Below the pieces are notes generated by a model. The model was not told where the DNA came from and did no database searches. It saw nothing but the letters and a program-made list of their open reading frames with translations. Shown here in pieces: positions 16,122 to 25,519 of a stretch of 64,000 nt of DNA (position 1 is its first letter; every line of letters begins with the position of its first letter). This DNA comes from Desertifilum tharense IPPAS B-1220. Its GTDB lineage: Bacteria; Cyanobacteriota; Cyanobacteriia; Cyanobacteriales; Desertifilaceae. The stretch spans positions 1 through 64,000 of the forward strand of contig NZ_MJGC01000059.1 in assembly GCF_001746915.1 (NCBI RefSeq), written 5' to 3'. The position numbers and the translations under genes were made by a program.

Positions 16122-17771
16122 ATGGCTTCCATCGAATTTAAGTTGTTTGCTCCCTATAATAAAGGTGCTGCTTTAGTCGGCTCGTTTTCGGATTGGGAAG
16201 AAATCCCAATGGAAAAAGACGACAAAGGATATTTCAGAACCCAAGTAGAACTCAAAGACGGCGAGTATCAATACAAGTTTCGAGTTCAAACAAAGTCTTG
16301 GTTCTTTGAACCCGATGAATGGGTAGATGTTAACGATCCCTACGCCACAGATATTGATAACCCAACGCAGAACGGTGTTGTTCGCGTGAAGGACGGTCAA
16401 AGAATTACAGATACCTATGTTTGGCAGAATGACGATAAGGATCTGCCTCCCGACCATGCTTTAGTGATTTATGAAATGCATGTGGGTGATTTTTCTGGGG
16501 GAGAAGACGATCCTTACGAACGAGGCAAATACAAACATGTTATTGAAAAATTAGATTATCTCTGCGACTTAGGGATTAACGCCATTGAATTAATGCCCGT
16601 TAAAGAATATCCCGGAGATTATAGTTGGGGATATAATCCGCGCTACTTCTTTGCTACAGAATCGAGTTATGGCACAACAGAAGGCTTAAAGCGTTTAGTC
16701 GATGAATGTCATGCTCGCGGTATTCGCATCATTATGGATGGGATTTATAACCATTCAGAAGCCGAAAGCCCCTTAACTCAAATCGATCACGACTATTGGT
16801 ATCACCACTCTCCCCGCGATCCTGATAATAACTGGGGACCGGAATTTAACTACGAGCATTACGACGAAAATCTCGACATCAAGCCAGCTTGGCAGTTTAT
16901 TGGAGATACCGTCCGTTTCTGGGTTCAGGAATATCATATTGATGGCATTCGCTTCGATGCAGCGCGACAAATGGCCAACTACGATTTTATGCACTGGATT
17001 GTAGAAGAAGCCAAAAAAACAGCAGGATCAAAACCCTTTTATAATGTTGCCGAGCATATTCCAGAAACAACCAGCATTACCAACTTTGATGGCCCAATGG
17101 ATGGTTGCTGGCATGATAGCTTCTACCATTGCGTACTCGAACATATCTGCGGCGATACGTTTGACCTCGAACGCTTAAAAGATGTGATTGACTGCAAGCG
17201 TCAAGGATTTTTGGGTGCTACTAATGTCGTGAATTACTTAACCAATCACGACCACAATCATGTGATGGCAGAGTTAGCAGAACGCGATATCTTTGACGAA
17301 GCAGCGTTTAAGCGGGCAAAATTAGGAGCAGCAATCCTAATGACCGCAGTGGGCGTTCCTTTAATTTGGATGGGCGAAGAGTTTGGCGAGTTTAAACATA
17401 AAACAATTGACCAGGCTAAAATTGATTGGACGCTGCTTCAGCACGAGAATAATCAAGGTTTGTTGAACTACTACAAAGGTTTGATCGATCTTCGCAAACA
17501 CAATCATGCACTCTATACAGAGAATATTGAGTTCTTCTACGAAAATGCTGAAGATCGAGTGTTAGCCTATACCCGCTGGAATGACGAAGGTTCTCGCGTT
17601 GTAGTGGTGGCGAACTTCTCCGATAGTTTCCGCGCTGGCTATACCATTCCTCATTTTCCTGAAAATGGGACGTGGCACGAATGGACGGGAGATTATGATA
17701 TTGAGGCCGGCGATAATCAAATGATGATGGACTTGCCAGAATACGAAGCGAAAGTTTTTGTTTGGCATTAG
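16122..17771 (+). CDS. GH13 alpha-amylase-family glycosidase/transferase with N-terminal CBM48-like domain
   Basis: A 549-residue protein. Residues 1-95 form an E-set/CBM48 glycogen-binding-like domain (VGSFSDWEEIPM). The (beta/alpha)8 catalytic domain follows, with GH13 regions DGIYNH (about 206-211), GIRFDA with the nucleophile Asp279, the acid/base Glu311 in NVAEHIPE, and TNHDHNH with the transition-state Asp377. All catalytic residues are present. The order resembles branching and trehalohydrolase-type enzymes, so alpha-glucan remodelling is likely, but exact specificity cannot be told. ATG 16122 was preferred over in-frame GTG 16059 because the CBM begins right after it. Confidence 0.88.
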   Translation: MASIEFKLFAPYNKGAALVGSFSDWEEIPMEKDDKGYFRTQVELKDGEYQYKFRVQTKSWFFEPDEWVDVNDPYATDIDNPTQNGVVRVKDGQRITDTYVWQNDDKDLPPDHALVIYEMHVGDFSGGEDDPYERGKYKHVIEKLDYLCDLGINAIELMPVKEYPGDYSWGYNPRYFFATESSYGTTEGLKRLVDECHARGIRIIMDGIYNHSEAESPLTQIDHDYWYHHSPRDPDNNWGPEFNYEHYDENLDIKPAWQFIGDTVRFWVQEYHIDGIRFDAARQMANYDFMHWIVEEAKKTAGSKPFYNVAEHIPETTSITNFDGPMDGCWHDSFYHCVLEHICGDTFDLERLKDVIDCKRQGFLGATNVVNYLTNHDHNHVMAELAERDIFDEAAFKRAKLGAAILMTAVGVPLIWMGEEFGEFKHKTIDQAKIDWTLLQHENNQGLLNYYKGLIDLRKHNHALYTENIEFFYENAEDRVLAYTRWNDEGSRVVVVANFSDSFRAGYTIPHFPENGTWHEWTGDYDIEAGDNQMMMDLPEYEAKVFVWH

Positions 17772-17802
17772 TTTTGCGGGTTTAGTCTTAATCTAGTGTT
17801 TG

Positions 17803-17836
17803 GGCAGCGATCCTCAAAAGATGTAGGATCGCTGCC
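17803..17836 (+). terminator. 12-bp perfect hairpin after the GH13 gene
   Basis: GGCAGCGATCCT (17803-17814) pairs with AGGATCGCTGCC (17825-17836) around a 10-base loop, 31 bases after the stop codon. No T-run follows, so it may be a transcript-stabilising 3' hairpin rather than an intrinsic terminator. Confidence 0.55.
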
Positions 17837-17979
17837 TAGCGTTTGGCTATGGGGCTGCTACAGCATTTTTGGGCAATTTCTTTAATTCCCTTACCCCAGG
17901 CAAATGAGGCGCGATCGCACCCTCTCTCAGCCCGCCAAAAAAACCAGACCCCTATTGAACGCCACCCCAAGGATTGTGG

Positions 17980-17985
17980 TATGAT
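17980..17985 (+). promoter_or_regulatory. Putative -10 of rpsO
   Basis: TATGAT, 33 bases before the rpsO ATG, in an otherwise featureless upstream region. No clear -35 is seen. Confidence 0.45.
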
Positions 17986-18018
17986 ACTAAATTGCTGCGT
18001 TTTCGTAGATAGATACCC

Positions 18019-18288
18019 ATGACTTTGCCGCAAGAGCGCAAACACGAGATTATTTCGGAATTCCAAGTTCACGAAACCGACACTGGATCGGCTGACGTGC
18101 AAATTGCCGTTCTCACCGAACGGATTAACCGCCTGAGTACCCATCTCAGAGCCAATAAAAAAGATTATGCTTCGCGCCGGGGCCTGCTGAAAATGATTGG
18201 TCAGCGCAAGCGTTTACTGGGCTACGTGCAACAGCACGATCAAACTCGTTATAGAGAACTGCTAGGTCGTTTAAACATTCGTGGATAA
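18019..18288 (+). CDS. rpsO: 30S ribosomal protein S15
   Basis: An 89-residue protein with the S15 signature [20 protein letters not shown] and the C-terminal [19 protein letters not shown]15 binds 16S rRNA helices 20-22 early in 30S assembly. Standard length and ATG start. The Pam68 gene begins 15 bp after its stop, forming a compact two-gene operon. Confidence 0.98.
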   Translation: MTLPQERKHEIISEFQVHETDTGSADVQIAVLTERINRLSTHLRANKKDYASRRGLLKMIGQRKRLLGYVQQHDQTRYRELLGRLNIRG

Positions 18289-18303
18289 ACAGGGGTATTG
18301 CTT

Positions 18304-18801
18304 ATGTCCCCGCAAAAAGATCGCGAGGCTTCCCAGAGCGATCGCTTGCCCTTTGAACCCAACCGTCGCAAAAAGCCAGCGAAAACCGCCTCAGACGCTT
18401 CTAAAAACAGCGCTCCAGAGGCGGTGGCTACCCGGAATCAGCCCAAAAGCCGAAGCGCTGCGGGGAGCGATCGCTCCTCAAGTCGCACGATTCCAGAAGT
18501 GGTGAGCAAACGCATGGTGCGCCGGATGGCAACGCTGAGTGGAGTTCCCTTTGGATTAGCAATCTCAACTTTTTTTGCAAGTTACTGGATTGTCACCCAA
18601 ACCGAGTTTCCGCTCCCTCATGTGGCTGTTGTCTTAGTGAGTATGGGATTCTTTGGACTCAGCGTTTTAGGCCTGAGTTACGGCGTTCTCTCTGCCTCCT
18701 GGGATGAACAAGCACCGGGAAGCCTCCTAGGTTGGCAAGAATTTACGACGAATTTTGGCAGAATGACCGCAGCTTGGCGGTCAAGCAAACAAAATGAATA
18801 A
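18304..18801 (+). CDS. Pam68-family photosystem II assembly factor
   Basis: A 165-residue protein: a basic, polar N-terminal half (residues 1-75) followed by two membrane helices (about 77-100 and 108-132), with the family motifs VPFGLAISTFFASYWIVTQ and a C-terminal GSLLGWQEFTTNF. Pam68 works at the ribosome/translocon to help insert chlorophyll into CP47 during photosystem II assembly. ATG 18304 with AGGGG at 18291-18295 is preferred over the TTG at 18298. It follows rpsO by 15 bp, a linkage I recall from other cyanobacteria and which suits a ribosome-associated role. Confidence 0.9.
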   Translation: MSPQKDREASQSDRLPFEPNRRKKPAKTASDASKNSAPEAVATRNQPKSRSAAGSDRSSSRTIPEVVSKRMVRRMATLSGVPFGLAISTFFASYWIVTQTEFPLPHVAVVLVSMGFFGLSVLGLSYGVLSASWDEQAPGSLLGWQEFTTNFGRMTAAWRSSKQNE

Positions 18802-18943
18802 ATCCGCTCGGTACTGGATGCGCGGCGACTTCTTGCAGATGAAGCTTTGTTGTCTTGTGCCGAGTTTCCCATTTTAAGGTTAAATCAAATTCAGTTAGAC
18901 CCCTTAAAAATAAAGCCTAATTACTCAATAGGGAAAGTCAAAC

Positions 18944-20002
18944 ATGATTGTTGTCATGAAAAGCGGCACCCCAGATGCCGAAATTACTCGCGTTAGCGAC
19001 GAACTCGGAACTTGGGGCCTTTCTCCAGAAAAGATTGTTGGTCAGCACAAAGTTGTGATCGGGTTAGTGGGCGATACCGCCGATCTCGATCAAGAGCGGA
19101 TTCAAGAATTGAGTCCTTGGATCGAGCTAGTCTTGCGGGTTGAACAACCCTTTAAACGCGCCAGTCGCGAATATCGGCATGGCGAACCGTCTGATGTCAT
19201 CGTGCAAACGCCCAATGGCGCGGTTCCTTTTGGCGAACATCACCCCCTCGTTTTCGTGGCCGGGCCTTGCTCGGTTGAAAACGAAGCGATGATTGTTGAA
19301 ACTGCCGTGCGGGTGAAGGCTGCGGGCGCTCAATTCCTGCGGGGAGGCGCTTATAAGCCGCGTACCTCTCCCTATGCGTTCCAAGGCCACGGCGAAAGCG
19401 CCCTAGAGCTACTAGCCGCCGCCCGCGATGCGTCTGGCTTGGGAATTATTACCGAAGTCATGGATACGGCTGATATTGAGAAGATTGCGGAAGTTGCAGA
19501 TGTGCTGCAAGTCGGCGCGAGAAATATGCAGAACTTCTCGCTGCTCAAGAAAATTGGCGCTCAAGAAAAACCCGTCCTGTTGAAGCGGGGGATGTCAGCG
19601 ACGATTGAAGAGTGGTTAATGGCAGCCGAGTATATTATGGCCGCAGGCAACCCTAATGTGATTTTATGCGAGCGGGGCGTGCGGACGTTCGATCGCCAGT
19701 ATGCCCGCAATACGCTGGATTTATCGGCAATTCCAGTCTTGCGCGAGTTAACTCACCTGCCGATTATGATCGATCCCAGTCATGGAACGGGTCGCTATCA
19801 GTATGTCCCGGCGATGGCCAAGGCGGCGATCGCCGCCGGAGCCGATTCGCTGATGATTGAAGTTCATCCCAACCCCGCTAAGGCGCTTTCCGATGGCCCG
19901 CAATCTCTGACGCCGGAACGCTTCGATCGGTTAATGCAAGAGCTATCGGTGATTGGGAAGGCCGTAGAACGCTGGCCCCAACCCGCTCCCGTTCTGGCTT
20001 AG
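18944..20002 (+). CDS. aroF: 3-deoxy-7-phosphoheptulonate synthase (DAHP synthase), AroF type I-beta
   Basis: A 352-residue enzyme that joins phosphoenolpyruvate and erythrose 4-phosphate in the first step of the shikimate pathway. An N-terminal ferredoxin-like regulatory domain (about 1-70) precedes the TIM barrel, which shows [40 protein letters not shown] and [12 protein letters not shown]. These place it in the type I-beta family. ATG start. A hairpin terminator follows, so it appears to be transcribed alone. Confidence 0.96.
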   Translation: MIVVMKSGTPDAEITRVSDELGTWGLSPEKIVGQHKVVIGLVGDTADLDQERIQELSPWIELVLRVEQPFKRASREYRHGEPSDVIVQTPNGAVPFGEHHPLVFVAGPCSVENEAMIVETAVRVKAAGAQFLRGGAYKPRTSPYAFQGHGESALELLAAARDASGLGIITEVMDTADIEKIAEVADVLQVGARNMQNFSLLKKIGAQEKPVLLKRGMSATIEEWLMAAEYIMAAGNPNVILCERGVRTFDRQYARNTLDLSAIPVLRELTHLPIMIDPSHGTGRYQYVPAMAKAAIAAGADSLMIEVHPNPAKALSDGPQSLTPERFDRLMQELSVIGKAVERWPQPAPVLA

Positions 20003-20025
20003 TTGCCTGAAAATTGAACCGCGAT

Positions 20026-20072
20026 AACCGTCAATGGCTGCAACAGACTGCGGAAATTGACGGTTTGTTTTG
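20026..20072 (+). terminator. Terminator-like hairpin after aroF
   Basis: AACCGTCAAT (20026-20035) and ATTGACGGTT (20056-20065) pair perfectly over 10 bp with a 20-base loop, followed by TGTTTTGGG. Confidence 0.65.
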
Positions 20073-20101
20073 GGTTGACTTTTATTTTTGGTAAAATCAA
20101 C

Positions 20102-20107
20102 TATAAT
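20102..20107 (+). promoter_or_regulatory. Putative -10 of nadA
   Basis: TATAAT, 39 bases before the TTG start of nadA. A TTGACT at 20075-20080 is 21 bp upstream, longer than ideal for a -35. Confidence 0.5.
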
Positions 20108-20145
20108 TAAGTCATATTCCTTTACACTGTTGGTGACAACTCGCT

Positions 20146-21120
20146 TTGTTTACAACCGCACTTCCCCAACGCCCCCTGACTCAAACTCGCGATCTCCCGA
20201 AGGATCTGTTTAGCGCGATCGCGGATCTCAAGCGAGAACTCAATGCGATTATTCTGGCCCATTATTACCAAGATCCAGATATCCAAGACATTGCAGACTT
20301 TATTGGGGACTCCCTAGAACTCTCCCGCAAAGCCGCCAACACAGAAGCCGAAGTTATCGTGTTTGCGGGCGTTCACTTTATGGCGGAAACGGCTAAAATT
20401 CTCAATCCCCATAAGCTAGTCTTGCTTCCCGACTTAGAGGCGGGTTGTTCCTTAGCCGATAGTTGTCCTCCCGACGAATTTGCAGCCTTTAAAGCGGCTC
20501 ATCCCCATCATCTGGTGATTTCGTATATCAATTGCTCGGCTGCGATTAAAGCCATGAGCGATATTATCTGTACTAGCTCCAATGCCGTGAAGTTAGTCAA
20601 CCAAATTCCCAAAGATCGACCCCTAATCTTTGCACCCGATCGCAATTTAGGCCGCTACGTTATGCAACAAACCGGGCGCGAGATGGTGTTGTGGCAAGGA
20701 AGTTGCATGGTTCACGAAACCTTTTCGGAAAAGAAAATGGTTCAGCTTCAGGTGCAATATCCCGATGCCGAAATTATCGCGCACCCAGAATGCGAACCCC
20801 CCGTTCTGCGCCATGCTAACTACGTGGGTTCCACTTCAGCTTTGTTGAAGTACGTGCAAACCAGCACTAGCCCATCCTTTATTGTGGTGACAGAACCGGG
20901 CATTATCCACCAAATGCAGAAGCAGACGCCGAATAAGCAGTTTATTCCGGCACCCCCGTTGAATAATTGTGCGTGTAATGAGTGTCCGCACATGAGGTTG
21001 AATACCCTAGAAAAGTTATATCTGGCGATGAAAAATCGCCAACCCGAAATTACCTTACCCGAAGAGACTCGCTTGGCGGCGTTACGTCCTATCCAGCGAA
21101 TGTTGGAAATGAGCGCTTAA
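20146..21120 (+). CDS. nadA: Quinolinate synthase NadA
   Basis: A 324-residue 4Fe-4S enzyme that condenses iminoaspartate with dihydroxyacetone phosphate to quinolinate in NAD synthesis. Motifs include [17 protein letters not shown], the cysteine-bearing [22 protein letters not shown], and [16 protein letters not shown], covering the three cluster cysteines. The proposed start is TTG 20146, giving the N-terminus [10 protein letters not shown] that is typical of cyanobacterial NadA; no suitable ATG exists. It is convergent with the TerB gene. The partner nadB lies 12 kb away on the same strand. Confidence 0.96.
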   Translation: MFTTALPQRPLTQTRDLPKDLFSAIADLKRELNAIILAHYYQDPDIQDIADFIGDSLELSRKAANTEAEVIVFAGVHFMAETAKILNPHKLVLLPDLEAGCSLADSCPPDEFAAFKAAHPHHLVISYINCSAAIKAMSDIICTSSNAVKLVNQIPKDRPLIFAPDRNLGRYVMQQTGREMVLWQGSCMVHETFSEKKMVQLQVQYPDAEIIAHPECEPPVLRHANYVGSTSALLKYVQTSTSPSFIVVTEPGIIHQMQKQTPNKQFIPAPPLNNCACNECPHMRLNTLEKLYLAMKNRQPEITLPEETRLAALRPIQRMLEMSA

Positions 21121-21129
21121 GTTAAAATG

Positions 21130-21164
21130 CTCCCTGAGCATTCCTCAGCCATCGGCTCAGGGAG
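21130..21164. terminator. Hairpin between convergent nadA and terB-like genes
   Basis: CTCCCTGAGC (21130-21139) and GCTCAGGGAG (21155-21164) pair perfectly over 10 bp with a 15-base loop. It could serve both genes, although no long T-run follows on either side. Confidence 0.6.
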
Positions 21165-21170
21165 GATTTC

Positions 21171-21653
21171 CTATTGATTCATAAATTCTTCTAACTTATG
21201 AGTCAGCGTTTCAATAATGCCTTCAGAGCTTTCTAAATCTGCGATCGCCTCTTGTTCGATCCGATGAACTACATCTGGGGGCAAATTTAATAGCTCAGTT
21301 AACTTGCGATAAGCTTGGGCTTCATCTGCATTAATTTTAGGTTCGTCAGGCGTTCTAGCACTCGCCGCAATCACTTCATATCCTAATTTCAAAACCAATT
21401 CGCGTTCGGCTTGGGTTTCTAACTTAGGAATTAACTCTTCTAAAGGCAAGTTTTGCATCATATAATCGCGCAATTCTTGCTTAATTTGCTCTTGATGATT
21501 GCCCATTCCAAATAATTGGCTAAAGCGATCTAACATCAGATCGACTTCTTCAGTAGCCAGTTCGCCATCAGACCACGCCATTGAAGTCACAACCCGTAGT
21601 AAAGTCATTTGACGCGGCGTAATCGGTGGAGGAGGCGGAGGGGTCATGGTCAT
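21171..21653 (-). CDS. TerB-family protein
   Basis: A 160-residue protein with the TerB-like helical domain (about residues 14-125): RVVTSMAWSDGELATEEVDLML supplies the acidic metal-site residues near its start. A proline run (residues 4-10) precedes it. The C-terminal tail is acidic and helical. TerB-type domains bind divalent metal and occur at membranes, but in cyanobacteria the role is not defined; tellurite resistance should not be assumed. ATG start at 21653, with a second ATG two codons later. It converges with nadA. Confidence 0.8.
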   Translation of the reverse strand: MTMTPPPPPPITPRQMTLLRVVTSMAWSDGELATEEVDLMLDRFSQLFGMGNHQEQIKQELRDYMMQNLPLEELIPKLETQAERELVLKLGYEVIAASARTPDEPKINADEAQAYRKLTELLNLPPDVVHRIEQEAIADLESSEGIIETLTHKLEEFMNQ

Positions 21654-21810
21654 GATTGGTACCGTTATGCGATAGCCAACAAGGTATCACATCCCCTTTA
21701 AGCAAAAGATACAGGTTGAACAGAGAAACGGACGTTCGCTGTACCCTCCGCTTTGGGTTTTAAAGCTTCAGAAAAACTTTAGGAACTTGTTAAGGGATGT
21801 TATGGCAAAG

Positions 21811-21841
21811 TGCTGAGTGCTGAGTGCTGAGTGCTGAGTTA
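21811..21841. repeat. Tandem 7-bp repeat (GTGCTGA)n
   Basis: Four head-to-tail units of GTGCTGA, the reverse complement of the TCAGCAC unit at 120-300. It lies in the 403-bp gap (21654-22056) between the terB-like gene and the M61 peptidase gene; apart from this and the dispersed repeat at 21978 that gap shows no gene. Confidence 0.8.
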
Positions 21842-21977
21842 AAACCGAGCGAGTCTCATCCTTTGAACAGTTCAGTCTGTCCTAACCTTACTGAGTACAG
21901 CTATAACTGAATGGCAAACATCCCCTCAGAACGAGAGAATTTTGGGAGCGAAAGGTCGCAGTTAACAGTTGAGCCTG

Positions 21978-22032
21978 GTGAAACCCAACAGCAGCATTGT
22001 ATTGAGTTTCGTACCTCAACCTCCGCAACTAT
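21978..22032. repeat. Dispersed palindromic repeat, copy 2 (degenerate)
   Basis: GTGAAACCCAACAGCAGC, a diverged right arm ending GAGTTTCGTACCTCAACC, and CTCCGCAAC. It shares flanks and the left arm with copy 1 at 15226 and flanks with copy 3 at 46741, but the right arm has lost full complementarity. Confidence 0.7.
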
Positions 22033-22056
22033 CCTTTGGTTAATAGTCGGTTGAGG

Positions 22057-23856
22057 TTAGGCAACACTCTTGAGGGGGACTCCTAGCCAACCTTGGAACA
22101 GTTCTTGCTGTTGAGGGGTTGGGTTTTCTACCGGAACCAGTTGATAGCGAGTGGGTTGGGGTTCGCCGAGGGTGACAGGAACCGTTATCAACGTATCTTG
22201 GTGGAAGGCACTGACGCGGATCGTATCGCCTGCGGCAAAATCCTGAAGGCGATCGCTCAATTGTTCGGCGGTGACGCGGATCTCGTTAATGGCCAATAAC
22301 TCATCGCCTGCATTAATTCCGGCATTTTGGGCAGGGGAATGAGCGATCGCACTTTTCACCATTGCCTTACCATTTTCCGTCTTGACAGTGAGTCCGAAGA
22401 AAGGAACGCCCAGACTTGAAGCATCATCGCGATCGCTCTCTAACCTCAAGCCAAACGGCTTCAGATAGCGATTAAACGGTAACTCTTCAGTGGTTTCTAA
22501 GTAACGCTCAAAGAACTCCGTTAAATCCACCTCCGCAATTGTCGAAATCCGCTGCTGAAGTTGTTCGGCGGTAAACCCAACCTCCGGCTTACCAAACTCT
22601 TCCCACATTTGACGCATGACATCATCAAGCGATCGCTGATTGTCATGCTGCGTCCGAATTAACAAATCCAACAACAGCGAAACCAACTCGCCCTTGAGAT
22701 AATACGAAATCTGAGAATTTCCGCTATTAGCATCCGGACGATATAACTTAATCCACGCATCCCAACTCGACTCGCTTAACGGCTGCACCAACCGCCCCGG
22801 CGTCGTTTGCAAGCGCGTAATTTCCTTGCCTAACTCCGTTAAGAACGTCTTGGCATCGTATATCCCCGCCCGCAACGGCAGCAATAAATCGTAATAACTC
22901 GTCGTCCCTTCACAGAACCACAGAGACGGCGTGTAATTTTCCCCATCATAGTCAAACACCTCCAACTCTTTCGGGCGGAGGCGCTTCACATTCCACAGAT
23001 GGAAAAACTCATGAGCCACCAACTGCAAAAAGCGCTGGTACTTATCCGGCGCGCGAAATCCAAAGCGCTGATAAATGAGCGAACATCCATCCTTATGTTC
23101 CAATCCCCCCATTGCATGGGAAACCAGATGTAAGAGGAACACATAGCGCTCGTAGGGCAATCCCCCAAACAGTTGCGCCTCCGTCTGGACAATTTTGGCA
23201 ATATCGCTAACCATCCGTTCTGGCTGTTCGTTTCCTTGCCCCCAAATTGCTAGTTCGTGGGGTTTCCCTAAGACTTCAAAGTAATAGGTGCGATGGGTGC
23301 CAATTTCAAACGGACTATCAACGAGCGTATCAAAATCAGCCGCCTCAAACATGTGAGCGTAACCCGACACTGGCGGGAGGGGCGTTGTTACGCGCCATTC
23401 TGGACTGGGAGGCACGATCCGAACCTGGATCGGGGTTTTCTCATATCCCGGTAATCGAAAAAATAGGGCCGCCCCATTAAAATAGCCATGTGTCGCATCT
23501 AGGTGATTCGTCCGAACCGTTAACTCGGCGGCATAGATGCGATAGCGAACCACAACGGTTGCAACCCCGTCTGTCTCGACCTGCCAGTGATTTTTACTGA
23601 GCTTGCGAGCTTTTAAAGGCGTTTCCTCGCCATCGCAAGCGCGAAAATCTTGTAGATGTCTGCCATATTCTCGCACCAGGTAAGATCCGGGCGTCCAAAC
23701 GGGGAATTTTAGATCCAAGGTTGTTTTTTGCCAGCCTGTCACCCGCAACATCACCTCAAATAGATGCGAACTGGGCTGAGTGAGGGAAACTTGATAGTTC
23801 AGGGTGGGTGCAGCTTGTTGGGGACGGGTGGGTTGAGTTAGCGTGGCTTCTGTCAT
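22057..23856 (-). CDS. M61-family metallopeptidase with C-terminal PDZ domain
   Basis: A 599-residue protein of the M61 (glycyl aminopeptidase-like) family. An N-terminal beta-rich domain (about 20-190) precedes the gluzincin-like catalytic domain, with the zinc motif HEFFHLWNVKRLRP at about residue 285 and the third ligand Glu in FCEGTTSYYDLLL. A PDZ domain is at about 505-575 (GVPFFGLTVKTENGKAMV, AGINAGDELLAINEI). No signal peptide is evident, so it may be cytoplasmic. Catalytic residues are intact. ATG start at 23856. Confidence 0.92.
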   Translation of the reverse strand: MTEATLTQPTRPQQAAPTLNYQVSLTQPSSHLFEVMLRVTGWQKTTLDLKFPVWTPGSYLVREYGRHLQDFRACDGEETPLKARKLSKNHWQVETDGVATVVVRYRIYAAELTVRTNHLDATHGYFNGAALFFRLPGYEKTPIQVRIVPPSPEWRVTTPLPPVSGYAHMFEAADFDTLVDSPFEIGTHRTYYFEVLGKPHELAIWGQGNEQPERMVSDIAKIVQTEAQLFGGLPYERYVFLLHLVSHAMGGLEHKDGCSLIYQRFGFRAPDKYQRFLQLVAHEFFHLWNVKRLRPKELEVFDYDGENYTPSLWFCEGTTSYYDLLLPLRAGIYDAKTFLTELGKEITRLQTTPGRLVQPLSESSWDAWIKLYRPDANSGNSQISYYLKGELVSLLLDLLIRTQHDNQRSLDDVMRQMWEEFGKPEVGFTAEQLQQRISTIAEVDLTEFFERYLETTEELPFNRYLKPFGLRLESDRDDASSLGVPFFGLTVKTENGKAMVKSAIAHSPAQNAGINAGDELLAINEIRVTAEQLSDRLQDFAAGDTIRVSAFHQDTLITVPVTLGEPQPTRYQLVPVENPTPQQQELFQGWLGVPLKSVA

Positions 23857-24026
23857 GAAATTAGTGGTGTGAGGGGCGATCCAACCGGGAGTTAAGATGA
23901 CTTTTCTGAGGAAAGGCTGGAAAATGCTTGCTATTGCCTGTTGGAGATTTCTCTAAACGATCGATAGATTTAGGATTCTCTGGGGTTTGCAGGGTAGGAC
24001 ATTTCCGGAAAGATCCTCTTGCGGCC

Positions 24027-24710
24027 TTAAACTCGACCGGCAAGATGGGAAAGTTGTTTTTGATTAACTAGCGCGAGCGTTTCATGGGCGCTATCAATTT
24101 TAATCCAGCCCTTTTCATTGAGCTTTTCCATAATTTTCGTGGTTTCTTCGACGCCAATATCGGTGACATCCGCGAGATCCTGGAAAGGAATGTTATAAAT
24201 TTCTGTCCCATATTCGCCCGGTTGCCCGTAATTTTCTCCTAAGCCGACGAGGGTATTGGCCAGTTTAACCGCAGGGGGTTGATGGCGGAGTTGGAAGCGA
24301 AGGTTTGTCTGGCGCAAGCGTTTAACCATAAGCTGCAACATGCGATGGTGCAGTTGCGCGTCTTTGAATAGGGTTTGGATAAAGCGCTGGGCAGAAATGC
24401 TCAGAAGTTCCACAGGAGAAAGGGCAATGACATCGGTTGAGCGGGGAGATTCATCTAAAATTGCCATTTCGCCAAAGAAGTCGCCCCGACCTAAGATGGC
24501 GAGGGTGACAGCATCGTCTCCAGAGAGACGGCGGACTTTGACCCAACCTGATACCACGAAGAAGACAGCATTGCCCCAGGCATCTTCCATTAAGACGGCT
24601 CTGTCTGCGGGATATTCGTGCTCTGCGGCAATGGATAGGAGCCACTCCAGGGTTTCTGGGTTGGCTGCGTTAAACAAAGGGAAAAGTTCACTAAACTCTT
24701 CAGGTTGCAT
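24027..24710 (-). CDS. Crp/Fnr-family transcription regulator, SyCRP1-like
   Basis: A 227-residue regulator. The cyclic-nucleotide-binding beta roll (about residues 1-115) shows GRGDFFGEMAILDESPRSTDV, which keeps the Glu and the Arg-Ser/Thr pair used to bind cAMP phosphate and ribose. The helix-turn-helix domain is at about 145-225 (FQDLADVTDIGVEETTKIMEKL). The pattern resembles cyanobacterial SyCRP1, but orthology is not proven. ATG 24710 was chosen; an in-frame TTG at 24752 would add 14 residues. A perfect CRP-type operator occurs in this window at 11455-11470. Confidence 0.85.
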   Translation of the reverse strand: MQPEEFSELFPLFNAANPETLEWLLSIAAEHEYPADRAVLMEDAWGNAVFFVVSGWVKVRRLSGDDAVTLAILGRGDFFGEMAILDESPRSTDVIALSPVELLSISAQRFIQTLFKDAQLHHRMLQLMVKRLRQTNLRFQLRHQPPAVKLANTLVGLGENYGQPGEYGTEIYNIPFQDLADVTDIGVEETTKIMEKLNEKGWIKIDSAHETLALVNQKQLSHLAGRV

Positions 24711-24855
24711 GAAAACTTGTGGCAATAGGGAGTTCGGACGATTCGCACTCAAAGAAAGTGGAAAAGAGGCGTTTGCTCTCTCCCATCAGTTTATCTCCGT
24801 TCTGAATAACTTATCCAAGAAGCTTTATTGTTGATGCGTTTGGCCAGTTCTGGCT

Positions 24856-25455
24856 CTATTTGCTAGGATGGGGGGAGTGCGATCGCTCCGGCGAAGATTT
24901 TGAGCGAGCCAGTTGTTGCCATTCGGCAATTAAAAAAGGAGGAATTTTCAGGCTCAGGGTTCGATCTTCGCTTACAGGAACCTGCACGATGAGGAAATCC
25001 ACACTTTCTAGATGTTGCATAACTTCGGTGAAGTCGTACTGACCGACGGAGGTAGCCGCAGGGCGATCGCGAAAGACATCAGCCGCACTCCAGTCCATTC
25101 CTTCAGCCGCTCTGATGGTTAAGGGCTGAGGATGAGCCACTTCAACTGCTCCCGGAAATCCGACTAGGCGGAGATTCCAACGGGGATCGCTGGGAGATTC
25201 GCCAGGAAATAGCACGACTTGCCAAGCGTAACCCGCGCGGTCTCGTAGGGTTTGGCGCGAATGTAAGCTTAGTTGCCCGGACTGCTGATGATGTTCTTGC
25301 AAGTGGGCGATCGCTCCCTTGGGTTGAGCTAAACTCAGACTGAAGAAAACCAAGACTAAAATCCCGATTTTGTTTATTTTCTTCACAAGATTTAACATCC
25401 ATTGGCAGCGCTTAACAATTCTTAACATTGCGTGCAACCCTAGAGAGGAACGCAA
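24856..25455 (-). CDS. DUF3122 protein, probably exported
   Basis: A 199-residue frame; the more likely start is the ATG at codon 20 (25398), which gives MLNLVKK followed at once by a hydrophobic signal segment (GILVLVFFSLSLA). The remainder carries the DUF3122 features HSRQTLRDRAGYAWQVVLF and LKIPPFLIAEWQ. This is a cyanobacterial family of unknown function. It lies about 145 bp downstream of the Crp-like gene on the same strand. The start is uncertain among 25455, 25428 and 25398. Confidence 0.75.
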   Translation of the reverse strand: MRSSLGLHAMLRIVKRCQWMLNLVKKINKIGILVLVFFSLSLAQPKGAIAHLQEHHQQSGQLSLHSRQTLRDRAGYAWQVVLFPGESPSDPRWNLRLVGFPGAVEVAHPQPLTIRAAEGMDWSAADVFRDRPAATSVGQYDFTEVMQHLESVDFLIVQVPVSEDRTLSLKIPPFLIAEWQQLARSKSSPERSHSPHPSK

Positions 25456-25505
25456 TCCCAGGTAGGGAAAACCGTCCCCCCTGCGATCGAGGCGTTAAGT
25501 TATTG

Positions 25506-25511
25506 TATAGT
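25506..25511 (+). promoter_or_regulatory. Putative -10 of the rimO-crhR operon
   Basis: TATAGT with no good -35 upstream, a form common among cyanobacterial promoters. It would place the transcript start just before the folded leader described at 25520-25765. Confidence 0.5.
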
Positions 25512-25519
25512 AATGTTGA

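Noticed and set aside
21171..21653. Tellurite-resistance function
   Set aside because: TerB-like fold only; no ter operon partners nearby.
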